Assembly (NCBI GenBank): GCA_013399305.1
Contig: VXAI01000039.1
Location: 5,522,196 to 5,586,195, forward strand
Direction of reading: 5' to 3'
DNA from: Rostratula benghalensis
Lineage: Eukaryota > Chordata > Aves > Charadriiformes > Rostratulidae
Length of the DNA: 64,000 bases
The notes beneath the pieces were generated by a model that saw nothing but the letters and a program-made list of their open reading frames with translations, did no database searches and was not told the origin of the DNA. Of the stretch, positions 40,400 through 54,733 are shown one piece after another; position 1 is the first letter of the stretch; each line of letters begins with the position of its first letter. The position numbers and the translations under genes are program-made.

Positions 40400-40476
40400 G
40401 ATAAACTCTTTATGATTTATTTTACCAGTTTTCCAGCCAAACGGATAACCTCTTTATAATTTATTTTACCAGTTTT
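40389..40476 (+). repeat. Tandem duplication of a 44-bp unit
   Basis: Copies at 40389-40432 and 40433-40476 both begin CCAGCCAAAC and end TTTTACCAGTTTT. I count three differences (A/G, A/C, G/A). The duplication is directly adjacent to the A/C tract. Confidence 0.92.
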
Positions 40477-40779
40477 CTGGTATCATTTGTGCAATCCTAC
40501 ATAGCGTGCAGAAACTTAAAAGTGACAAAACAAACAAACTGGAATCAAAGTGCCATTCTCTGGTCCCATATCTTGTAATTTCTGAAACAGTGATAGTCCT
40601 GGGGTTTACTTAATTCAAACTCAAAATTAATAGAAAAATGGAAACGCCTGACTGTTTCATTCTATTCTGTTCAACACAATTTTGCAGCTGTATCTCCATT
40701 ACTTGGGAAACGGATGAAAGTTAGGTCCTACCAGACAGTATTTTGCCTGGTATACAAAGGTATTTGCCTTTAATACAGG

Positions 40780-40805
40780 GGAAAAAAAAAAAAAAAAAAA
40801 AAAAA
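40780..40805 (+). repeat. Poly-A run
   Basis: About 25 A in a row with no attached retroelement that I recognise. Confidence 0.9.
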
Positions 40806-42564
40806 GTATTTGAAGACTGAAGACTTACTTGATTTGCAAGAGGAAGATATATATCTGTCAAAACTAACTTTTTATTGTGAAAACTTGGCAAATTATTATG
40901 CACATTATTTGTAACGTCTGTAGAGAAATATTTAAGAATCACATAAGATAACAGTTTAGGTGTCAAACCTTACATCCAAATTCAGGTCTCAGATTTCTTA
41001 TTTCATAGTTTGTGAAAAAATACTAGCATACACAGAGAAGGAAAGAAGGAACACATAATTGTAAAAAAGGATTAAAGACAAACCCTCTGATTTCTGTTTT
41101 CAGTTCTTTCAGCACTTCCATGGGTAACACAGGCATTTTAACCTTTCACTGCCTTAGCATCTCCATCTACATAGGAGAAATAACTCTTATGTCAGAGACA
41201 CATTAACTCATTAATATTCATGGAGAGTCTATCTCCACAAAAGTCACCATCTTCTGAGATACAATTGGGTTCTTAGATATTTTTATGCTTTTGAGCCGAG
41301 TTGTACCTATAAAGCACAAATCTTTCCCAAAAAGCCATTTTCCCTTCAAAATTAAAATAACTTTGGATCTGCAAGAAGTCGCAACTAGTTTTCAGTGGAT
41401 GATATTGCATATGAACAGTTTTAAGTATTCCAAAACGAATATTATCATAAATTGGATTTTTGGAAATGGAAAAGGCCTGATAAACAGCAAATATATACAC
41501 CCTAATACACAGGAAGAAGTCACTATAGATGCAGTGTAATATCAATTCAATTTCAAACATAACACAAGAGACAATTTGAAGGTCTTCATCCATTCAGCTA
41601 TTTATCAAGATTCAATTTCTATAGATGAAGCACAAAAACTGTAATATTACTTGAAGCCCAGTACCTTATCCTTCAGATAAAGGAACATTTTAAACCACCA
41701 AAGTTGCTTAGGTTTATCTGAAAGAAACTTCAGGTTCAGATATCATTTCACAGCATCTTATTTTCCAATACAAACTCTTATTTTCCAAATCTAGGGCACA
41801 ACAGTTTTGACCCTTATGCTCCACTTTCCTTACTGAAGCTCTGGAACTGCACTTGAAGAAAAAAAATCTCATTTGTACATAAACTGAACTTTTGATCTAT
41901 GGTCTAAATGTTGAGGGGAACGGGGAGGAGGACTTGACACTCAAAACTAATATTTTCCAACAAAATATCCTAGATAAACAGAGATTAAAATTCTTTTCCT
42001 TGCTGCATTTATATATTAATTTTCTGATAATTTTCTGCCATTTTCTAAAAACCTGAGAGTTTAGGTCTGCAAACCTTGGACCTGCAGCTGCTTTGTATTA
42101 GGTACTCAGATATTCCAGGTGAAAAGAAGATTAAAGAAAAAAAAAAAAGGGAGAAAAAGTGATTCACAATCTCTGGGGTTTGACTTTTGGTTGGGTTTGT
42201 CTTTTTGCTAGCTTAAACAGCACTCAATCAGCACATAGGTCTTCTTCATGTCTTATTTTTTAGCATCCATATTTTCCAATGACTTATATAATTATATTAC
42301 TCTCAAAGTCCGATGGTGTTAAGCACTTCATTTCATTTCTTCTGTGTAAATACGTCCAAATAACTATAAAAACTGTTAAGAACTTTCAACAGTGTTGTTT
42401 GTTTATATGTAATATATGTATAAAAGCACCTACCACATAGATGAACACCCTGTTATACATAGGCAGGCCCACAAATACAAAATTTTGAAGTTCTGTCTGT
42501 TCTTGTCCAAATACTTTTAAGCAATTGCCAACACTTAGGACATAACAACACCACACAGTGCTTC

Positions 42565-43276
42565 AGGCTTGGCAAAGGTGGCTGCAAAGTGGCCTGGCAG
42601 AAAAGAACTTTAGGATGTTGTCTGAAAGCCAGCTGAATGTGAGCCAGGTGGCCAAGAAGGCCAACAGTATCCCGGCCTGTATCAGGCACAGTGCGGTAAG
42701 TAGGACTAGGGAAGTGATTTTCCCCATGTACTCGGAACTGGTGAGGCCCCATCTTGAGTATTGTGTCCAGTTTTGGGCTCCTCACTACAGAAAAGATACT
42801 GCCGTGCTGGAGTGCATCCAGAGAAGGGAAACAAAGCTGGTGAGGGGCATTGACCACAAGTCTGATGAGGAGCAACTGAGGGAACTGGGATTGTTTATCC
42901 TGCAGAAGAGGAGGCTGAGGGGAGACCTTATTGCTGCTCTATCGGCTCAACTACCTAAAAAGAGGTTGGAGTGAGGTGGGGGTTGGTCTCTTCTCCCAAG
43001 TCACAGGCAATAGGACGAGAGGAAATGGCCTCTAGTTCCACCAGGGGAGGTTTAGACTGGATGCTAGGAAACATTTTTACAATGAAAGGGCTACCAAGCA
43101 TTGGAACAGGCTGCCAGATAAGTGGTTGTGTCAGCATCCCTGGAGGCATTTAAAAGATGGGCAGACTTAGTGTCTAGAGGTATGGTTTACTGATGGTTTT
43201 TCTCAGCATTAGGTTGATGGTTGAACTAGATGATCTGAAAGGCCCCTTCAAACCTTGGTAATTCTCTAAGTCTATA
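42565..43276 (+). mobile_element. CR1 LINE fragment, sense, about 0.7 kb
   Basis: One frame (42558-42974) preserves the ORF2p C-terminal region, with [29 protein letters not shown] and [18 protein letters not shown]. It then loses frame near 42950, after which the ORF2 tail continues in other frames (GGAAATGGCCTCTAGTTCC, GCATTGGAACAGGCTGCC). The 3' UTR ends at a decayed ATTCTCTAAGTCTAT. It is the longest CR1 piece in the window. It lacks the endonuclease and most of the reverse-transcriptase domain. Confidence 0.92.
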
Positions 43277-44643
43277 AAATAGAACTGAAACTACCTTTTC
43301 AAAGTCTTAGTTCAACTACATCAATAAGGAATAATGCTGTCCTTTTGTCTAATATTAGCGGCTGAAGTGCTCCTAATCATTCTGATCATTCAAAACTACA
43401 AATCACATGACAGAAATAATAATTTTATTTAAGTACACATATGTGCATAAGTCTGGTGTCTGGTCTCTCATGGAGACATATATAAACAGCTTTTCTACTT
43501 TTTAAGCAGTGCTTAAACAATGAGTAGTTCAGAAAAATCATTTTTTCCCTTAAAGATATACCACTTAATGTTCAATACCATTAGAAGCCGAATCAGACTT
43601 GCAGAAAAATGAGTTGAGGTATTCCAATATTTTTTCCAAGTTAGAAGAAAAGACTAATCCAAAAAGTAACTAGGAAATGAAGAATAGCACCAAAAGCATC
43701 ATTTGAAATGGAAGGGGGAGGGGAGAAAGGGAGCTTCTACTTGTTAATGCAAAATGGTTAACACATCACAGATGCCTTGACAGAATAAAATAGGTCATAT
43801 AAACTTTCACCTTCAAGATGACATTTGAAGGCTAAAGCAGGCTGACAATAATAATCAAAAAATCATTTCCCACAGCTGAGAAAACACTGAGTGCAAAGGT
43901 TGTTTGGACTGCATGTTAGCATCACAAAACCTACAGACACAGTCAGTTTGGAATTGGCAGTTACATACTTCTTAGTACTTACGTTACCTCAGGGCATACT
44001 ACTATAGAAAAATAGATGAAAAAGGGCAAATTTCCCAAATTTAACCAATTTTTCAAACATATCAGATTATTTCAGATATGTTTTTTTCTTTTCCTAACGT
44101 GCTGAAGAGATTACCTATTCCCTGATTCTTTGTTTTCTAGAATCGGCTCAAGCTTTCACATGAGTTTTTTCTATTTGTCCCAGAAGTTATAAAAATAACT
44201 TCAATCTCATAAATAAAAATTCATATACAACATTAATAAGAAGATAACCTGGACTACTTTGTCCTTTCAAGCTTATTAAAAAAAAACTGAGAATGAAAAA
44301 TATAAAAGGAGTGTGCCCCAAAGGCAGGCACTACTGAAAATGAAGGTTGAGACAGGAATTTAATGCAGCATTTTATTTTCCCCTCTAGTAAAGTTTACCC
44401 AACCACTACTGTTAGTCTTCCTCCCACAAGGCTTAGACAATTTTTGACTTCAAGTTTCCACAGTTTTCTGTGAAAACTATGAAGCACTATAGACGTACAT
44501 TAAAAAAAAGAAAAAAAAAAAAGATTAAAAAAGACTCCAAATCCAGCAGGGAAATACTTAGGGGATGTGAACTAAGACATAAATCTTATGTAGAGTTCTG
44601 CTTTTCTGCTTTTACTTCTCAGGAAGCGTGTATCACAGGGTAC

Positions 44644-44658
44644 NTATATATATAAAGT
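44644..44658. repeat. Single N followed by a short (TA)n
   Basis: An N at 44644 precedes TATATATATA. This is a small AT microsatellite with one unresolved base. Confidence 0.85.
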
Positions 44659-45589
44659 TACTGAAAGAGATGAAACATGACTTATATTAAGTCACAATCT
44701 TCCCTTTCCCAAGGGCTTCCTGAAGACATAGAGTATTTACAGGTTTATGAAGGTGAGCCCTCAAGATTGGGTTAAGCCTAACTAAAACAACACTACAGTT
44801 AAAAATAACAGTTCCGTTTCTCCATATCTGTTTCTTCCCCTCCATTGCATATTCCCACCACTTATTTTGTTTCACCTTTAGCATAATTGGCTTTTGGTGC
44901 TAATTACAAAAGTTGTTACATTCAGCCTTTTGCTATAGGAAAAAGACAATTAATTTTAAATGTGTGTATATGTATGGAATCAAAAGTTTATTGCTATTCT
45001 GATTAATATTTTAAATTGTGTTAATAGAATGCTTTATTAATTCAGAAAAGCCTCAACAAAAATAAAATTACTTTAAAAATCATCCTAGTATCTTCTTGAA
45101 ATATCTCCCTTATGCTGTCCCTTCTAGTTTTTCTCTGAGTACTAAGGGTTCAATCTTATCTTTAGGACAAGTGAGGGAGAAAGAATTTAAGAAGTCAAGA
45201 GCATCCTGAGATCATCATCAGGAGGAATATGAATGTATGGTGAGAGATAACCTTCAGTCTCGACATCTGCTTGGGTTACTTTCATGTTTCACTATCAGAA
45301 CCTCCTGCTTCTTTGCCAGCAGAGTTAAGTATCAAAGTGGAAAAATCCTCCCCCTAACCAGAGTCAAAATAAAAGGCTATTGTTTGATAAACATAGATTA
45401 TCCATGTATGGCTTGGAGAAAGCCTAAGATAACAGAGCAGGCAATGGCTATTTGACTGCTGGGCAATTTTAGAAACTAGCTCAGGTAAATTTCTGAAACC
45501 AGGTAAAATCACTCAGGCCAAAGCAAGACTAAACAGGTCCTGAGACTTGCTACACCCTAAGGTAAATTACAAAGGTGTTTGTGGGTTTT

Positions 45590-45608
45590 TCTTTTTTTTT
45601 TTTTTTTA
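45590..45608 (+). repeat. Poly-T run
   Basis: About 16 T interrupted once by C, with a second T run near 45641-45652. Confidence 0.85.
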
Positions 45609-46926
45609 TAAACAGAGGAGAAGAAAAATAAATAATTTTAATTTTTTTTTTTAAATCACATTCTACAAAGCTATCTACCTTTGGGGCATGATTACAACAC
45701 AAGCCAAAGCAATTCAGAGAAGTCTGAGCTACAGAGGACCAAAGTCAGTAAGTGTACACTATGAAATTTTATTTTAGCTGGCCTAAGGAAAAGACATAAA
45801 TAGTGCTTTCCAGGTTGAGCATCATAGTTCTGTACTTGTTCTCTGCTTTCTCCATGCTTCCTGCAGAGACATAAGGGAATATGCAGGTTTGGCATTGCAA
45901 GGAGGAAAATAAGATTTAGAAATTTTAACTCCAGTAAAGGAGCATGGAATTTGCTTTTGTCCTCACACTGCAACGTAACCGAACCATGCTGGTCTGGCAA
46001 CAGCATAAGCATACGATCAGACTGGTAAGTCTCAATGGCTTTGTGTATCACTTTCAGGTGATACAAAAAGTGTAGGCTTGAAATTGTGTTTTCAGTTTTA
46101 AAAATCCATTTAAACCTTAAGTAAGTTTGTGAGATGATGTCAAAAGGATTTTAGCAAAAGCAGAAACCTTGCTGAGACCTGTGTGGAGCCCCATTTATCC
46201 TACTCCAAATTTCTACGTTTCACTTATTCACTGTTCCTACATCACCTTTCTTTCTGGAAAAGTCAGTACTGTACTATGAAGACAGATACCAATATCTTCT
46301 TTAGCTATGCACAAAGGGATTAAATATTGTAAGCATGGCTGCTAGCATTTTACAATGACATACCTTATCACTGGTCTTACAATATTATTACATGATGGAT
46401 GAAGCAAAGATGAAGTACTGTGACAATCATATCTTGGTAATATCGACTGTGGAGGTTTTATATTAAAAAAATCCACATTCTTTTAAAAATAATTTGGCAT
46501 CTCCCACACCTGCATCTGAATTTACAGTTGAAGTTAGAATTATCTAAATCAATGCAAGAGTGAAGCCAGGCCTGCATAAACTCACTTTCACTTATTTTTA
46601 GAGATGCAGCGTGCATCCTTCAAAGTTGTGGGTTTATACACAAATATATTTTGACCAGTCACCACCCTAAACAGAATGTGAATCATTGTTTCCTTTCACA
46701 GACACTCACAGAAAAGGCTACCTAGAGAGAGTAAATCAATAATATTATTCAAGCTTCACTACACAGAAATAAATGTTTTAGTCAGAATCAGTTCTCTGTA
46801 CAAATTCAAAAAGCCTGCTGACCTAACAGTTGTTTCAAAGATGTTACTGTCTGTCTCTATGTACAGTCTTGTATCTTCATTCCTCACCTGGGGCTTGATA
46901 CAGAAAGATAGTAAATTTGGGGTGTT

Positions 46927-46992
46927 AAAAAAAAAAAAAACCAAAACACAACAACCTCCCCCGCAATGACCACCACCAAAAAACCCCAAAAC
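46927..46992 (+). repeat. A/C-rich low-complexity tract
   Basis: An A14 run is followed by CCAAAACACAACAACC and CCACCACCAAAAAACCCC. Confidence 0.85.
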
Positions 46993-49687
46993 TCAGAGTA
47001 GATGGATTTTAGCTGAAATTTAGAGAGAACATATTAAAGGAGGTATCCTGGCTGAATGGTGGTGATTTTACTTACAGTAGTGATTTCTAAAAGATACCAT
47101 TTTAAGACAAGTTTTGAAGATACAGAAAGTATTTTCTTCATCGGAGCTTTTGGAAAACTAGACAAAAACATTTAAATTAATATAAATTCAAATAAAAATA
47201 TCTCGATTCAAAACTAAGCATAATAAGGTAGGTAGCTAATATTAAATATTTTGTCTTTTCTGCAAGTAAACAGTCTATCTTCTGCCTCTTCAGATATTAC
47301 TGAACTTTAATTCTTTTCTTTACAGTTCTTTATAGAACTAAAATTTTATATTCAATGAAATTCCAAATTGTCACCTAAACAAATGACTCCACGACAACTC
47401 CAGATGTAGAATTCTATAAGCAGTACTAGCAACGTGCCTTGGAGAAAGGCAATTTATCACTCCCAACAACCTCGATAAAGATCCTGACAAGAATCCTTTC
47501 CATCACAAATTCAAATCTACATGTTAAAAAACAAAAAACAAACAACTAATTCTGCATACTCAATTAGTAAGAAAATTACCTTTAGATGTGCAAACCAAAG
47601 CAACCTGAAAGTAACAAGAATCCAACAATATTTCATTGCATTTTAAGATCTCTGCTTTTTATGTCATTGCTTTGCTTGATTAAAGTGGAATAAAAGGAAG
47701 TGATTTTTTAAGTTGTCGTAATTCTAATTTCAATTTAATATTTTTGCTTTCTCTTTGTGACTGCTTGATAGTGTTTTATCACTAATTTAATGCAGCTGCC
47801 TTCCAACCACAATGACAACCCTCTACTAATTGTAACTCAAGACAAGTTTCAGACATACCAAAATGTCTGTATAAAGAGTACCATATGTGTGTCAGTCGCT
47901 ACTATTAAGATGCCAAAAGAAAGTTATTTGCAGGCCATCTTTTTCATCTGAACCTAAAAAACCACATTTAAATATGTTATTTCAGCATTAACTTAGTTTT
48001 GCTAATGGATTCTGACATCCGTCAAAGTATACATCAAACGGAGCTAGATTTCAAATAAGCAGGGTTTGAAATTATAATTTGAATATTTTAATGAGTCTGC
48101 AATCGTATTGCTTTCCTAGAAGAGTGGATACAATTCTTGTCTGTTTATAGAAGAGTTACAGCCATGTCTGCCAGTTCCATTCTTATTCAGTCACTATTTA
48201 AATCTTTTTTTCAAATTTTTCCTGGTACGAAAGAGCTTCACTACCTTTTAGATGAAGGCCTGAGATGGAGCTCCTCCTTTCAAAGCTTTCATTTTAAAGT
48301 AAATAGGCTTTCAGGCTCTAAAATCAAATACTGAAAACATTATAGGTTGCCTTTGGGGTGTTCTTTAGCAGAATTCTAATCTCAAACCATACGAAAATGC
48401 CCTGCCCCACCATGCATTTTGTGAGAGTTCTGCACAGTCCCGAAAGCATACAGGCTCAGCTGGTCTATGTGGAAGGAATCATGTTCTCCATCCAAGACGT
48501 TTTACTGGGTCAGACGGCAAACACCAAGACAATGTACAGCCAGGGCATAGAATCTCTCAATGACTGAGTTATACTAGTGTCTGCAAAGTGCAGGGACTCT
48601 TAACCGTCAGGGAAAATTCTACATATTTGTTAAGAAAAAAGAAATATCTTTATAAAAGCATTAAATATACCTGATAAATCTCTAAAATAATAAATGAGCA
48701 AATGAAGAGGTCAATTTTTTCCTCAAAACTGTGAAAGTAATCATTATATTCAAATGCTTCCTTAATGTAATGGAAAAATAATTTTTAAAAAACCTTATTT
48801 TAACATCAGATATGATCTATTATTTTAGAGGAAAATCAGTTCCAGTTTCAAAAGTAATATTCCATTTACCTGTGTTAGCAAAGAACAGTGTTAATGGTAC
48901 TGGGTAACCAAACTACAACAGCAGGAAAATAATTCAAGATGAAAGGTCTGAATAACATAGGAACTCCAAGCACAAATATCTTGTGAAAACACGTTTGAAT
49001 TTTCAGACTGCTATATGACAGAAACAAATATCAAACAAGTTCAAAAATAAGAGTAGATACACAAAACAAATTTCATTAAAAAGTTGTCCTTTGCCATGTG
49101 ATATTGCTTTTACAATTCCAGAGAAAATATGATGTTGGGAAATTGCCAGAATTACATCGGAAACTGAGTGTGTATACAAATATGTATACTTATGCACATG
49201 AAAAATAATAAAGCCACAGCTAAATTGTTTTGTAAATAATATATCAGATAAATAATTTTTCAAAGCATTTAGCATTTTGAAAAATCCAGTTAAGAATGGA
49301 AAAATAATAACTGTATAATACTGCTTAAGATAACTATATTCATAGCAGAACATTTTTAGCTCCTATTATATTTTTCTTGTTTCAGAATAACAGGAATACA
49401 GTGGGAACACTACAATAAAATACCAGCAGTCACATAGAAATAATTGTAGTTAATTATAAACAAAAATTATCCTCAAATTCTTATTTTTGTACTAAATAGC
49501 AATCTTCTCTAGAAACTCATTCAAGGAACTCTACAAACAAACTTTATATAAATTTCATCTCGGTTAGGCAATTTTTGTAGCTTTCTACCAATGACAGGTA
49601 ACCAAAACTCAGCCTCTTACCAAACTCGGAGACTGAATTTATCATATACAAACAAGGATTTCTACAACATCTACACTGGCAATGAAT

Positions 49688-49734
49688 ATTATTGTTGTTA
49701 TTATTATTATTATTATTACTACTACTATTATTGC
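49688..49734 (+). repeat. Compound trinucleotide microsatellite
   Basis: TTATTATTATTATTATTA passes into CTACTACTA and back to TTATTG. This is an (ATT)n/(ACT)n compound repeat, followed by a poly-A run at about 49745. Confidence 0.92.
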
Positions 49735-52700
49735 TGCTCTGAGGAAAAAAAAAAAAAAGAGCAGGATTAAATCACTACATAGATTTGCTTTGCAAGACTA
49801 AATTTGTTTACAGCACGGTTCCAGTTGCTTGGACCATGCATTTTGTGTTCAGTGCCTCCTGAAAAAGCTGCATTTCCTGCTTGCTCTCCTGACTAATACA
49901 TTGCAGGATTTTGAAACAGAGTCACTTTGCAAATAATCTTGAGAGTAAAACTCAATGTTTTTAACTCTTGTTTTTTCTACACTCCCTATCTAGTACAGAG
50001 CAAGTAGGGAGGGTAGACAACAAATTGTATTTTAGAGAGAATAAAACAACCTCAAATTGATATAAAGATGAAGCCGTTAAAAGCCATTGGTATTACTGCT
50101 CCTCTTCTTTTTCTAGAGTTATAAGTATAGACATTCTTTGCATTTCGGTTGTCAGGGTGATACTTCTGGGTTTTGCTTTGTTTTAAAGGAAAACAGGAAA
50201 AAAAAAATTCCCACTTCTCAGAAATTCATTATTCGCCCATTAGATATATTGGCAAGGAATAAAATGAACAGTATTTGGAAGTAGATTTTTCACCTTTTTA
50301 ATGTTAACAAGCTTATTTCAGCTCCTAACTTCATCCACTCTTTTGTTGGAAGACATAGTCAAGACCCTTTCCCAAATATTCCAATTATGTTTTTGAAGTC
50401 CCAAAGAGATCATAAACGTTAAGAAAATCTAATTACCAGTAACCAGAATTCTGAGATGTAAAGTCCACATGTACATTTATTGGGTTTTGACTGCTGCATT
50501 TTTTTTAAGAATTTTTTTTGGCTGTGTAATAAATGGGCCAAAATATCAGCATGCAAATCAGAACATGTTCCCTTGTGCATACACTGCATATAATATATTA
50601 CTGGATTTGACTGAGTAGGAAAAGACTGGGAAGAAAGTACATGTGACCCACACTTCTTTAACTATTACCTTTTTGATAATGTTTCTTTAAGCCTCTAAGT
50701 AACTGTCACCAGCAGATTCAAAGCTTTAATGGTTCCAAACAATGCCCAGACACTTAAAATTACTTTGAGTCCTTCCTGTGAATAAGGATCTTTGTTAAAG
50801 GCTGTCAACCATAGCTAATTCAGCAAAGGTTCACTGCTGTGTGAGAGTAAATAGAAATAGCAAGAAACCATGATACACATCTCCAAGCAAGAGATGTTCT
50901 GGTTGCATTTGTAGGTCAGTTGAAACGTTTTAAAAGCCTTCAAGGCAATTGCATCCTTTCTGACTTGTAAGAGGTTCCAATGCAATCTGTTACTCTTCAA
51001 AAATCCATCATTACAAATGATCAAGAATTTTGGGACTGCATTTGAGATCTGATGTTTGACACGTGGCCAGCTTCATAGAGTCACAAAGTTCTTCAAAAAA
51101 AAGCGTCAGTTATATGAGAAGACATTCTACTGAAGGTGGAAATTGGTTACTAAATATGAACCTATTACCTACACCAAACACACTGCTTACATTTATTTTC
51201 AAGAGATAAGGACTTGAAGGGGCTTCTTCTGGAAGGCCTCTTCAACTTTAAGAATAATCTATATCACAAGGAGGGAGATTTAAAGAAGTCACTTACGTCA
51301 AAGTATTTATTTGCCTAGGCAGATGTTCAATTCGTCATTTAACTTCTCACCTTAAATGCACCAAGTCTGCAGTACTGTTTTTAAATACTCTTGAATGCTT
51401 TAAATGAATTTGAATACAGCATGTAGCAGCAGAGACAGAGAGGGGTGCCCCCCAACTCTAACCTAGTCTAAGTAATAGTGAAATGATCTCATGAAGAGGA
51501 CACTTTGCCTTAATGGCCTTAATTCTCATGTTAAGTAAATTAGTGTGTGCCTGAGAAGTGAATTACAGTCTATTCTCAGAGTCTGCACTCCTGATGATAA
51601 AGCTGATCTGATCTTAAAGAAGGTGAGGACAGACTTCCTGAGCCTGAACAAGTGCCCAGACTTCAGAGATATCCCTGAGGCATCTTAGCAGACTCATTCT
51701 CAGATACTGAATAGGTGCCAGGGGGTACCAATAAGCAAAGGAATTGCAAGTGAAAATCTACTTCAGAAAAGATTTAAATGCAACACTAAAGTGTACTCAG
51801 AAAAGTGAGATCACTGCACCAAACTGCGTTCCTTAGCAAGGCAGATGGTGACAATCATAGTATGAGTACTAATGTTTCTGCTACTAAAGGGATCTTACCC
51901 ATTTGTTGGCTCAGATCAACCCTTTCTATTTCCACACCAGAAGCTCACAATCATGAGACACGATCTTGGGTCCATTTCAGGTGCTGAGAGTAGCCACTCT
52001 GACTATAAACTGAGAAAGCAATCTAGATCCTAGCCAGGCATGATCTTTTAGATTCCCAACTTCCATCAGTTCAAAGGGATTACGAACGAGTTAAAAAAAA
52101 AAATCCTCACATATGCCAGGTGTATTATGAACCTGCCCAAGCAATTCCAGAGCTGTGAAGGTCACAGGCTGATAAACAAATCTGTTATTCCACTTTTTTC
52201 CCCCAGAGTAAAGAGAAATCAAAAATGTGCAAAAGAAGTCATAGCACTACGAACAATTATTTTAAAAGTAAATAGGTCTGATTAAAAAATAAAAACCAAA
52301 CTATTTTAAGTGAATGTTTAATATCAGGACAACAAGAACGAATGAAGGGTCTGGGGGTACACACTGACTACTTTATCCATGCACAAGTATAGAACACACC
52401 CAATAGATACTGCTGAAGCCAAAACACACGCTAGTAATAAATATTTCTTTCACCTAGCATTTCAACTTTATATGTGGACTAAACTTAAAAATAAGTATGT
52501 GCTGCAATTCATGCTGCACAAAACACTATCCCTGTTTTGCTACAAAGGTTAGTGCAAAAGGTCAAATACAGGAATTTAAACTCAACTCTGAGCATTAACT
52601 TACTTTATGGATTTGAGGAACACTCAGAAATTCTTGTTGGCAGAAAAATTTCCAGTTTAACATCAACAAGTGGGTATATATTTAGGCATTTTTTTGAGTC

Positions 52701-54733
52701 TTCTTTTACCATCAACACATGCTGCCATGGTGTGAATCAGAGTCTGCAGTCAATATTTTCCTTCAAAGCTAGTTCTTATCATGCAATACTGATGGTGACT
52801 TTTTTGCCAAAGGTAGTCCTCTAAGCAGAATCTTACCAGGCATAACTTAATATAACCATTTTGTGGGGTGTACTAGGATACTGTCAGATATAAAGAATAA
52901 TATTCTGTCAGAGCAGAAATATTTGGCCAGCAACAAGAAATGTCTGTTTAAACAGCAGCTTTCAAAACAGATGTGATTTATACAATTGTCCTTTTGCTGT
53001 CCAATAATAGACTCCAATCCAATTTACCTAGATTATTATTTAATGCAAAACAATGTTCACCAAATATAAAGTTTATCTTTTTAGAACTTAGATCCTAAAG
53101 GCAGTTTCACAGAGTATGATCACACATCTCTTTCCCTTACCTCCATTCTATTTCTCTACCACAAAACATTCCTTGATAGTTTCTGACTTTATATTCCAGT
53201 TGTTTTACTCACTACAGTAGAATTAATCATATTAAAAGCAAAAGAGACCTTGCACCAAATTGCTGGATTATCAAAATATTTTTTTTTCCTCAATTACTCC
53301 ATGAATTAACATGCAAAGATTCTCCCAGCAGCACACAATAAACATTTCCATAGATTACTGCAATTGTTCTAGATCATCCCCCCACCCCTAAAGTAAAGGG
53401 TGATAAAAGTCTTGATGTGCTTTCCCTGTGGACATAATGGTTCTATCAAACAGATGGGTGAATATCCTAAGTCTTTCTAATAAGAATTAATGGAAATTAA
53501 AAAGAAGATTTATTGACTGATGGCAGATGGCTAAAGGATTTTGCAGAGGTATGACTTGTAAATTATAACAAAAGCAAATTCAACCACTTGCGGTGGACAA
53601 AAGGTTAGTTCTGCATTAAATTAGGAGCATTCTTCTCAGATGTTAAAAGGAAGTAAACACTTTGTCCTTTACTTTGTCAGACATGACCACACTACAACAT
53701 CAATGGACCTTTGATCATCATACATAGTGCAGGCCTACTTAGCATTCTTTGGAAACACACATGATGAAATACGTGGTCAGTCTTAAAAGAGCTGCTGCCC
53801 ATGTATGTACTTTGAATTGTCTCCTGCAGTCCCAGCTCCTCACCAAGGTTTCATTGTTTTGTGTTCCTCATGAGCAAAGCAAAGGCAAAAACGGAAAGAA
53901 GGAAACACGTGAACAACAGAGATTTTTGTTGCAGTGTTACCTCATCTCATGCAGATTGAGCTCTTATTAGTACACATAATACAACTGTTACTATTTGCAA
54001 ATCTAGGAAAAACTGGTTTGCTATCTGAAGATAATGAAGAGCAATCACTTCCCTTTTTCACAGCTGACTTTGGATACCACCAGATTAATAGAGTTCTCAG
54101 CCAAAGGTACATCTTGCTGCTCCCAAAGCTTCAATGCCATCAGCAACTGCAAAGCTATGGAAAACCACCCAGCAAACTACCCGTTGCCTAACACCATCTG
54201 CACAAACAGCAGAGCACAGGCGTAAAGTGTTGAACCAGCCCTATAAGCAGGAGGAGTCATCTCAGTCCTACATTTTCTTCACTGCTGAAAGTTTTTTTTG
54301 GTATTGCTTTCTTCAGGACAGGCATAAACCTGGGGATTCTTTGCAGTCCCATCATGCTTCTAAAAAATGTCATAATGCAGGTTGCTGAATGATCTTCTGC
54401 AGAAGATAGGTATTATATTAGCAGAGAATGTTCAGCTCAGCAGTTCATTTAGCAGTTGATTGTTGCTTATTCCAAAAGACATATGTTTGTGAAGACTAAA
54501 TGAAGGGAACGTGAGATTCATTCAAATTACAGAACACAGTTTTTATGTGCACATACTATTTTATTAAAGATAAAGAATGTTTATATGCCAAAAATAATTT
54601 TAAAATAGGTTCTATTAATTCAATATCTGAATAATCATGTCTTTTTCCTCATCCATGAAGGTCTTGATAACCTAATATAATATTAAGATACAAGCTCTGA
54701 AACTTCAGAAATTATAAATTACAACATAATTTT

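Larger units (their letters stand above)
43277..54733. other. Intronic sequence without identifiable gene
   Basis: Contains the A/C tract at 46927 and the microsatellite at 49688. Two slightly GC-richer islands lie near 48390-48567 and 53750-54390. No exon could be supported. Confidence 0.65.

Noticed and set aside
42453..42875. 140-residue minus-strand frame
   Set aside because: It is the antisense shadow of the CR1 ORF2 fragment on plus.
43712..43733. G-rich stretch considered as a quadruplex
   Set aside because: It has only three runs of three or more G, so it fails the four-run rule.
45692..46066. 124-residue minus-strand frame upstream of the EF-hand exon, considered as a Kazal-domain exon
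   Set aside because: The cysteine spacing is not Kazal-like and the motif around KPVCGSDG is absent.
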